NCBI RefSeq assembly: GCF_012927415.1 | Contig: NZ_JABBPF010000046.1 | Span: forward strand, 1-39,559 | Direction: 5' to 3' | DNA from: Polaromonas sp. | Lineage (GTDB): Bacteria > Pseudomonadota > Gammaproteobacteria > Burkholderiales > Burkholderiaceae_C | Length of the DNA: 39,559 nt | In this document: piece after piece, positions 35,014 through 39,559 of the stretch | Numbering within the stretch: the stretch's first letter is position 1 | Layout: each line of letters starts with the position of its first letter | The notes under the pieces: model-generated | Database searches by the model: none | What the model was told of the DNA's origin: nothing | The model's input: only the letters and a program-made list of their open reading frames with translations | Translations under genes and position numbers: made by a program

Positions 35014-35709
35014 ATGCTTGAGCTCACAACCATCAAAGCCATTACCCTGGATCTTGACGACACACTGTGGCCGATCTGGCCCGCGATAGAGCGGGCAGAA
35101 AAGGCGCTCGATGACTGGCTCGGCTGCAACGCGCCGATGACCGCAGCACTTTTCTCAAACCCGACGGCGCGCCATGACATTCGTCAGCATGTGACGCGTT
35201 CACGGCCAGAGTTGAAGCACAACCTGAGTGCCATTCGCCGCGAAGCCATCCGGCTCGCCCTGTACCGGTCCAGCGAGGATCCGTTACTGGCTGAACGGGC
35301 CTTTGATGTGTTTTTTGCCGAGCGCAACCGGGTCACGCTGTTTGACGACACGCTTCATGCGCTGGCGTTTTTATCAAGCCGGTTTCCGCTGGTGGCGCTG
35401 TCAAACGGAAACGCCGATATTCACAGCATCGGCATTGGCTCGTATTTCAAGGCCTGCATCAGTGCCCAGCAGTTTGGCGTGGGCAAGCCCGACCCGCGCA
35501 TTTTCCACGCGGCTGCCGGTGCTGCCGAGGTGCAGCCGGGCGAGGTACTCCATGTGGGTGACGATGCCGCGCTTGATGTGCTGGCCGCGCTCAATTGCGG
35601 CATGCAGGCGGTGTGGGTCAATCGCGCTGACCACCCGTGGACGCACGCCGTCGAGCCACATGAGACGGTGACGACGCTGACCGAGCTGTGCGCGCTGTTC
35701 CCCGCCTGA
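35014..35709 (+). CDS. HAD-superfamily (subfamily IA) hydrolase
   Basis: A 231-residue phosphatase-like protein starting at MLELTTIKAITLDLDDTLWP (35014); upstream in-frame ATGs overlap hemH. The four HAD motifs are present: I, D13-L-D15-D16-T in ITLDLDDTLW; II, VALSNGNADI; III, the Lys of FGVGKPDPRIF; IV, VLHVGDDAALDVLAA. A helical cap domain (about 25-110) separates motif I and II. The family includes phosphoglycolate and nucleotide phosphatases such as YjjG and YigB; the substrate is undetermined. The next gene follows 33 bases downstream on the same strand. Confidence 0.9.
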   Translation: MLELTTIKAITLDLDDTLWPIWPAIERAEKALDDWLGCNAPMTAALFSNPTARHDIRQHVTRSRPELKHNLSAIRREAIRLALYRSSEDPLLAERAFDVFFAERNRVTLFDDTLHALAFLSSRFPLVALSNGNADIHSIGIGSYFKACISAQQFGVGKPDPRIFHAAAGAAEVQPGEVLHVGDDAALDVLAALNCGMQAVWVNRADHPWTHAVEPHETVTTLTELCALFPA

Positions 35710-35742
35710 GCGCGGGCCGTCTCTCCTTTCTCAGAGCTTCGC

Positions 35743-36375
35743 ATGACGCTCAAAATTTATGGCACTGCGGCATCGCGAACCGCACGTCCCCTCTGGGTGG
35801 CCCAGGAGATGGGACTGGTCTACGAACATATTCCGCTGTCTTACCTGGGCGGTGCCACGCGGACGCCGGCGTTTTTGGCGATCAATCCGAACGGCCATAT
35901 TCCGGTCGTTGACGATGACGGCGTGCTGGTCTGGGAATCCATGGCTTGCGCGCTTTATCTGGCCGAACGTTTCAGGCAGGCTGACGCATCGTCGTTGGCG
36001 GCCCGGACGCATGCCGAGCAGGCCGAGATTTTTCGCTGGAGTTTTTGGGTCGTCACCGAGTGCGAAAAAAATGCGCTGGCATTCCTGATGCACCAGCGTT
36101 TGATGCCGCCAGACCGTCGCAAGCCCCAGCTGGCCGAAGAGGCCCAGCGCCGTCTAGCGGGGCCGCTTCGTGTGCTTGAGCAGCATTTGCAGACGCGCCC
36201 TTATTTGGCGGGTGAGCGTTTTACCGTTGCGGATGTTTGCGTCGCATCCGTGATGGCGTGGGTCGAGAGTGCGGTTGAATTGATCGCGCAGACCCCCCGC
36301 ACGCAAGCGTGGCTGGGTTCATGTCTGGCTCGGCCCGCGTTTCGGGCGGTTAGCCTGATGGCAAAAAACGCCTGA
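35743..36375 (+). CDS. Glutathione S-transferase family protein
   Basis: A 210-residue protein with an N-terminal thioredoxin-fold domain (about 1-78). The possible active residue is in YGTAASRTARPLW; the cis-Pro stretch is NGHIPVVDDDGVLVWESMACALYLAE, in part PVVDDD and WESMACALYLAE, with the Glu-Ser pair that binds the glutathione gamma-glutamyl group. A helical C-terminal domain (about 90-205) contains FTVADVCVASVMAW. The substrate is unknown. It probably shares a transcript with the HAD gene. It converges on hpnE. Confidence 0.88.
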   Translation: MTLKIYGTAASRTARPLWVAQEMGLVYEHIPLSYLGGATRTPAFLAINPNGHIPVVDDDGVLVWESMACALYLAERFRQADASSLAARTHAEQAEIFRWSFWVVTECEKNALAFLMHQRLMPPDRRKPQLAEEAQRRLAGPLRVLEQHLQTRPYLAGERFTVADVCVASVMAWVESAVELIAQTPRTQAWLGSCLARPAFRAVSLMAKNA

Positions 36376-36426
36376 TGTCCAGGTTCTACGGTCATTAATT
36401 GCTATTCATATAATAGCAATAAAAAA
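36376..36426. repeat. Interspersed palindromic element (TAGCTATT family), copy 4, with 9-bp hairpin
   Basis: TGTCCAGG then, about 20 bases on, ATTGCTATT (36398-36406) and AATAGCAAT (36412-36420), a perfect 9-bp stem with a 5-base loop, followed by six A. It fills the convergent gap between the GST and hpnE genes, where it may act as a bidirectional transcription end. Confidence 0.65.
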
Positions 36427-36435
36427 TCCGGCACC

Positions 36436-37698
36436 TCAGTCGAGGCAGCGAACTGCCGCGAGTCCTGAGCGCACGGCGCCTTCCAGCGTGGCCGGATAAG
36501 GTCCGGCGATGTAGTCACCGCACGCCAGCAAGCCACGGGCAATGCGGGCGCCGGGCCGCTGCAAGCCCGGCGTACAGGCAAAGGTGGCGCGTTTTTCCAC
36601 GATCGTCAGCACCGGCTGCAAAGCGGTCAGCCCCAGTTGGCGCGCTGCCTGCGCCTGCGCCTGCCGCGTCAGCGTGGCACTGTCGCTGATGCTGGCACTG
36701 ATGACAAAAGCTAGCAAGCCCTGCGGTCCGCCGAGCCGGGCGCGGTCGAAAGCAAATTGTGCCGGCTCTTCCGCGCTCGACACCAAAGCCAGCATGGGTC
36801 GATGCAGACCGGCGCCCGGCGCATGCAGATACACCGTGCTCAAGGCCTCATACTGCAGGCCGCGCGCCAGCTTCAGCCATGCCTCGGCGGCTACGCCGCT
36901 GCCTTCAACGAGTCGCGCCGCTTCGCTGGGCGGACAGGCCAGGACGATGCGGTCAAACACCTGGCCGTCAAGCGTCCAGCCGGGGGCAGTGGGCATGATA
37001 GTTTGCACCCGGACACCCAGTCGGGCCGCGCCGCCGTGTGCCGCGAGCCAGGCCAGCGCGGCGTCAGGCAGTAGCGCGCTCAGGTCGACGCGCGGCAGCA
37101 GCAGGTTGGAGCCGCCGCTGAGCGCAAACAGCGAGTCGTGCATCACGCGCAAAAACACCTGGCCGCTGGCGCGCTCGGGCGGCGTGTTCAGCGCCGACAC
37201 GCACAGCGGCTCAATCAGCGCTGTCATCGCGCGCGCGGAAAGGCCTTGACACAAATCGAGGACGGATTGCTCCGGCCGGCACTTGAAACCCGCCGATTGC
37301 CAGCCGATCGCCACTTTAAGCAGCGACAGCCTGGCGGCCCACGACCAGCCGCGCGCCCCGAGAATGCCGGCAAAAGCATCGAGCGGCGCCGGCCAGCGTG
37401 GCAATTCAAGGCCGCTGCCATCGGGAAACTGCAGTGTCAGCGGCAGGCGCAGCAGGGCCGCTTGCTCGTCAACGCCGACATCCCTCATCAGCCGCAGGGT
37501 TTCGGAGTACGCACCAATCAGGATGTGCTGGCCATTGTCGAGTGCCAGCTGCTCGCCAGCCACGGTCGCCATGACGCGCCGGGCGCGCCCTCCAGCCGTA
37601 CGGGAGGCGTCAAACAGCGTGACCTGGTGGCCCAGGCGCGTCGCCTCGACGGCGGCGGCGCACCCGGCCCAGCCCGCGCCGATGATCGCGACTTTCAT
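36436..37698 (-). CDS. hpnE: Hydroxysqualene dehydroxylase
   Basis: A 420-residue flavoprotein of the squalene-associated FAD-dependent desaturase group. HpnE reduces hydroxysqualene to squalene, the third step from farnesyl diphosphate in the hpnCDE route. The N-terminal FAD-binding fold is MKVAIIGAGWAGCAAAVEAT with the following LFDASRTAGGRARRV; LDNGQHILIGAYSETLRLM is a family signature, and the C-terminal ARGLLACGDYIAGPYPATLEGAVRSG (in part ACGDYIAGPYPATLEGA) closes the FAD site. The start is fixed because the dinucleotide fold begins at residue 1. No ribosome binding site is visible: a perfect 8-bp hairpin lies immediately before the ATG. It is third in the order hpnC-hpnD-hpnE. Confidence 0.94.
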   Translation of the reverse strand: MKVAIIGAGWAGCAAAVEATRLGHQVTLFDASRTAGGRARRVMATVAGEQLALDNGQHILIGAYSETLRLMRDVGVDEQAALLRLPLTLQFPDGSGLELPRWPAPLDAFAGILGARGWSWAARLSLLKVAIGWQSAGFKCRPEQSVLDLCQGLSARAMTALIEPLCVSALNTPPERASGQVFLRVMHDSLFALSGGSNLLLPRVDLSALLPDAALAWLAAHGGAARLGVRVQTIMPTAPGWTLDGQVFDRIVLACPPSEAARLVEGSGVAAEAWLKLARGLQYEALSTVYLHAPGAGLHRPMLALVSSAEEPAQFAFDRARLGGPQGLLAFVISASISDSATLTRQAQAQAARQLGLTALQPVLTIVEKRATFACTPGLQRPGARIARGLLACGDYIAGPYPATLEGAVRSGLAAVRCLD

Positions 37699-37718
37699 GG
37701 GTCCAGAGGCCTGGACCC
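37699..37718 (-). promoter_or_regulatory. Perfect hairpin directly before the hpnE start codon
   Basis: GGGTCCAG (37699-37706) and CTGGACCC (37711-37718) form an 8-bp perfect stem with a 4-base loop, abutting the hpnE ATG at 37698. In RNA it covers the place where a ribosome binding site would be, suggesting translation control or re-initiation. No alternative start is seen in frame upstream for 14 codons. Confidence 0.6.
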
Positions 37719-37739
37719 GGGCGTAGCCGCACCGAACCG

Positions 37740-37831
37740 GCAGGGGCCGCAGAAACGGCTCCGCCCGGCCGCAAGCCCAGCGGCATCCCGGGGTGGCAGC
37801 GCCGTACGCGAAGCGACAGGCGTGGGGGTCA
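37740..37831 (-). repeat. Intergenic GC-rich repeat, copy D (hpnD/hpnE)
   Basis: Shares GCAGGGGCCGCAGAAACGGC, CCGCAAGCCCAGCGGC and GGCAGCGCCGTACGCGAAGC with copies elsewhere in the window. Its end, read on the minus strand as ATGACCCCCACGC, includes the hpnD stop codon TGA. Confidence 0.8.
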
Positions 37832-38671
37832 TACCACCTTGCCGAACGCCTGCGTTTTCCAGGCCAGCCAGAACTTGCGCAGCGGCGTCAGGCTGACGCG
37901 TTGGTGCAGCACTTGGTAGTTGTCGGCGGCGATTTCGCGCAGCAGCGTGCGGTAAATGCTGGCCATCATCAGGCCGGGTTTCTGCGCGCGGCGGTCAGTG
38001 GCGGGCAGCAGCGCAAGCGCTTCGTCGTAAAGCGCCAGCGCGCGTTCGGTCTGAAAAGCCATCAGCGCGCTGAAGCGCTCCGAATACTGTCGCTTGAGAA
38101 CTTCGTGGGCCTTGACGTCGAACCGCTGCAGCTCATTGAGCGGCAGGTAGATGCGGCCGCGTATCGCGTCCTCACCCACGTCGCGAATGATGTTGGTGAG
38201 CTGGAACGCCAGCCCCAGCTTGTGCGCGTAAGCCGTCGTGGCGTCGTCGGTCTGGCCAAAGATGCGCGCCGCCACTTCGCCGACGATGCCTGCGACCAGA
38301 TGGCAGTAGCGCTGCAAGGCCGGAAAATCGAGGTAGCGGTTTTGCGCCAGGTCCATCTGGCAGCCTTCGATGACCGCCTGCAGATGCCGCGCTTCGATGC
38401 CATAAGTGGCCGTCAGCGGCATCAGTGCTTTCATGACCGGATGGCTAGGGCTGCCGGCAAACGATTTGGCGACCTCGCCCTGCCACCAGGCCAGCTTGGT
38501 GTGCGCCACGCCGGGGTCGGTGACTTCATCGACCACATCGTCAATTTCACGGCAGAAGGCGTAAAACGCAGTGATGGCGGCACGCCGCTCTTTGGGCAGG
38601 AACAGGAAGGCGTAGTAAAAACTGCTGCCGGAGGCAGCGGCTTTTTGCTGGACATAGTGCTCGGGCGTCAT
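37829..38671 (-). CDS. hpnD: Presqualene diphosphate synthase
   Basis: A 280-residue trans-isoprenyl-diphosphate synthase homologue. HpnD condenses two farnesyl diphosphates to presqualene diphosphate. The N-terminus MTPEHYVQQKAAASGSSFYYAF and FLPKERRAAITAFYAFCREIDDVVDEV show the first Asp-rich motif (DDVVDE); the second is NIIRDVGEDAIRGRIYLPL. The remaining helices follow the family length. It lies between hpnC and hpnE on the same strand, with repeat elements in both gaps, so the three are probably one operon. Confidence 0.95.
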   Translation of the reverse strand: MTPEHYVQQKAAASGSSFYYAFLFLPKERRAAITAFYAFCREIDDVVDEVTDPGVAHTKLAWWQGEVAKSFAGSPSHPVMKALMPLTATYGIEARHLQAVIEGCQMDLAQNRYLDFPALQRYCHLVAGIVGEVAARIFGQTDDATTAYAHKLGLAFQLTNIIRDVGEDAIRGRIYLPLNELQRFDVKAHEVLKRQYSERFSALMAFQTERALALYDEALALLPATDRRAQKPGLMMASIYRTLLREIAADNYQVLHQRVSLTPLRKFWLAWKTQAFGKVV

Positions 38672-38706
38672 GCGGGGATTGTTGCATGCTGAAATGGCGG
38701 ATTTGC

Positions 38707-38850
38707 TGCAGTGCGGGGTGCGAAGTTAAAAGCGTGGGAGCAAAGGCACGTGCCAGACAGGGCCGCGGAACCGGCTTCCCGGGTCGCAGGCGCAGCGGCC
38801 CCCTCGGGGGGGCAGCGCAGCACACGAAGTGGCCAGCGTGGGGGGCCACA
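38707..38850 (-). repeat. Intergenic GC-rich repeat, copy E (hpnC/hpnD), with a degenerate partial copy
   Basis: The main copy (about 38757-38850) has GGGCCGCGGAACCGGCTTCC, GCAGGCGCAGCGGCCCCCTC, a CCCCCTCGGGGGGG hairpin and GGCAGCGCAGCACACGAAGT before GCGTGGGGGGCC. On the minus strand it begins 1-4 bases after the hpnC stop. A weaker partial match (GCAGTGCGGGGTGCGAAGTT and GCGTGGGAG, 38707-38739) suggests a second, decayed copy. Confidence 0.8.
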
Positions 38851-38851
38851 T

Positions 38852-39559
38852 TTACATCCACAATGCGCGCCAGCTCATCACCGCCACATCCCAGGTCCCT
38901 AGCTTTGGCCGCTGTCGCAGGGTGTCGAAATTCAGCGCCTCGATTTTGTCGAGAATTCGCAGGCCTCCTTGCACCATCAGCCGCAGCTCCCAGCCACCCC
39001 GGCCCGGCAGCCTTTTCACCAATTTTGAGCCTTTTAGCATGTAGGTCCTTGCGAATCCGGCACTTTCAGCTATTAAATTAATAGTGCCCGGCTTGCTTTT
39101 CAGGCTTAGCAGCTGCGCTTCATCGACGCCATGCGGGCCCCAGGCATCGGCCGGCAGGTAGATGCGTCCGCGCGGAATGTCCACGCTCAGGTCCTGCCAG
39201 AAGTTGATGAGCTGCAGTGCGCTGCAGATGCAGTCGCTTTGCTCCAGTGCCTGCGCGTCACTGACGCCGTACAGGTGCAGCAGCAGGCGACCGACCGGGT
39301 TGGCCGAACGTCGGCAGTAATCCAGCAACTCGGCCTGGCTGGCATAGCGCTGCTTGACCACGTCCTGCTCGAAGGCGCTGAGCAGGTCCGCGAGCAAACT
39401 CACCGGGAGATCGAATTGCGCGATAACCGGACCGAGACGTTCGAATACGCCGGCCCAGCGCCGCGAAGGTGTCAGGCCGCTGGCCGTCGCCATCAGGTCG
39501 GCGCGGTAGGCCGCCAGGTCGGCCAGACGCGTTGGCGGCGGTGCGTCGCCTTCATCGGC
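38852..39559 (-). CDS. hpnC: Hydroxysqualene synthase (partial; 5' end beyond the window)
   Basis: The frame is open to the window edge, giving 235 visible residues that begin ADEGDAPPPTRLADLAAYRA, the segment following the first Asp-rich motif (DDIADEGD in homologues). An internal ATG at 39493 is not the start. The second Asp-rich region is LINFWQDLSVDIPRGRIYLP. The C-terminal part has LPGRGGWELRLMVQGGLRIL, as in Comamonadaceae HpnC. HpnC converts presqualene diphosphate to hydroxysqualene, so with HpnD and HpnE it yields squalene for hopanoids. Codons around 39015-39085 are AT-rich and rare for this genome (ATT AAT TTA ATA) and match the interspersed palindromic repeat. Confidence 0.9.
   Translation of the reverse strand, partial: ADEGDAPPPTRLADLAAYRADLMATASGLTPSRRWAGVFERLGPVIAQFDLPVSLLADLLSAFEQDVVKQRYASQAELLDYCRRSANPVGRLLLHLYGVSDAQALEQSDCICSALQLINFWQDLSVDIPRGRIYLPADAWGPHGVDEAQLLSLKSKPGTINLIAESAGFARTYMLKGSKLVKRLPGRGGWELRLMVQGGLRILDKIEALNFDTLRQRPKLGTWDVAVMSWRALWM
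39014..39086 (-). repeat. Palindromic element (TAGCTATT family) within the hpnC reading frame
   Basis: On the plus strand it reads AATTTTGAGCCTTTTAGC, GTAGGTCCTTGCGAA and CAGCTATTAAATTAATAG (core palindrome CTATTAAATTAATAG, 39069-39083). This has the same order of parts as intergenic copies. It is translated in frame as TINLIAESAGFARTYMLKGS. The overlap with a conserved protein region means coincidence cannot be excluded for the outer part. Confidence 0.5.

Noticed and set aside
38547..38861. Minus-strand frame of 104 codons between hpnC and hpnD
   Set aside because: It consists of repeat copy E and then a shadow frame of hpnD.

Overview
The window is about 60% GC chromosomal DNA that looks like a betaproteobacterium of the Comamonadaceae (Polaromonas/Rhodoferax/Acidovorax type). 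Support comes from protein content (etfBA with a DmdC-type acyl-CoA dehydrogenase, tctDE/tctCBA, frmA-fghA, hpnCDE, a 3-hydroxybutyrate oligomer hydrolase) and from two families of short interspersed repeats that I recall as common in that family. The species assignment is inference. No rRNA, tRNA, CRISPR array, insertion sequence or prophage was recognised.

Layout. 1-3980 (+): end of etfB, etfA, an acyl-CoA dehydrogenase and a nitronate-monooxygenase-like flavoprotein. 3981-4592: a repeat and a frameshifted DOPA 4,5-dioxygenase-like pseudogene. 4593-5681 (+): a PA0069-family radical SAM protein preceded by a perfect LexA-type operator. 5800-13349 (-): a five-gene signalling cluster, in transcription order CheB-CheR-PAS fusion, hybrid histidine kinase, stand-alone CheB methylesterase, receiver-PAS protein, Crp/Fnr-type regulator. 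13510-18000 (-): MFS transporter, DedA-PAP2 fusion, and an amino-acid ABC permease and binding protein without an ATPase gene. 18071-22125 (-): lipid A phosphoethanolamine transferase, then the glutathione-dependent formaldehyde pathway (fghA, frmA) separated by three repeat copies. 22423-23313 (+): orphan GltI-like binding protein. 23436-26073 (-): tctD, tctE and hslR with overlapping ends, divergent from tctCBA (26173-29296, +). 29297-30090: degenerate DNA without an intact gene. 30091-33578 (+): 3-hydroxybutyrate oligomer hydrolase and an orphan LivJ-like binding protein. 33891-34994 (-): hemH, divergent from a HAD phosphatase and a GST-like protein (+). 36436-39559 (-): hpnE, hpnD and the visible part of hpnC, which make squalene from farnesyl diphosphate.

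Functional themes are redox and acyl-CoA metabolism (Etf accepts electrons from the dehydrogenase), regulated tricarboxylate uptake (TctDE controlling TctCBA), formaldehyde removal, envelope modification and hopanoid precursor synthesis.

The least ordinary observations concern repeats and regulation. One repeat family sits at stop codons between co-transcribed genes (frmA/fghA, hpnC/hpnD, hpnD/hpnE). A part of that family appears translated in the cytoplasmic N-terminus of TctE. A second, AT-rich palindromic family appears inside the hpnC reading frame. The signalling cluster joins receptor-modifying enzymes to a hybrid kinase with no receptor or CheA in view.
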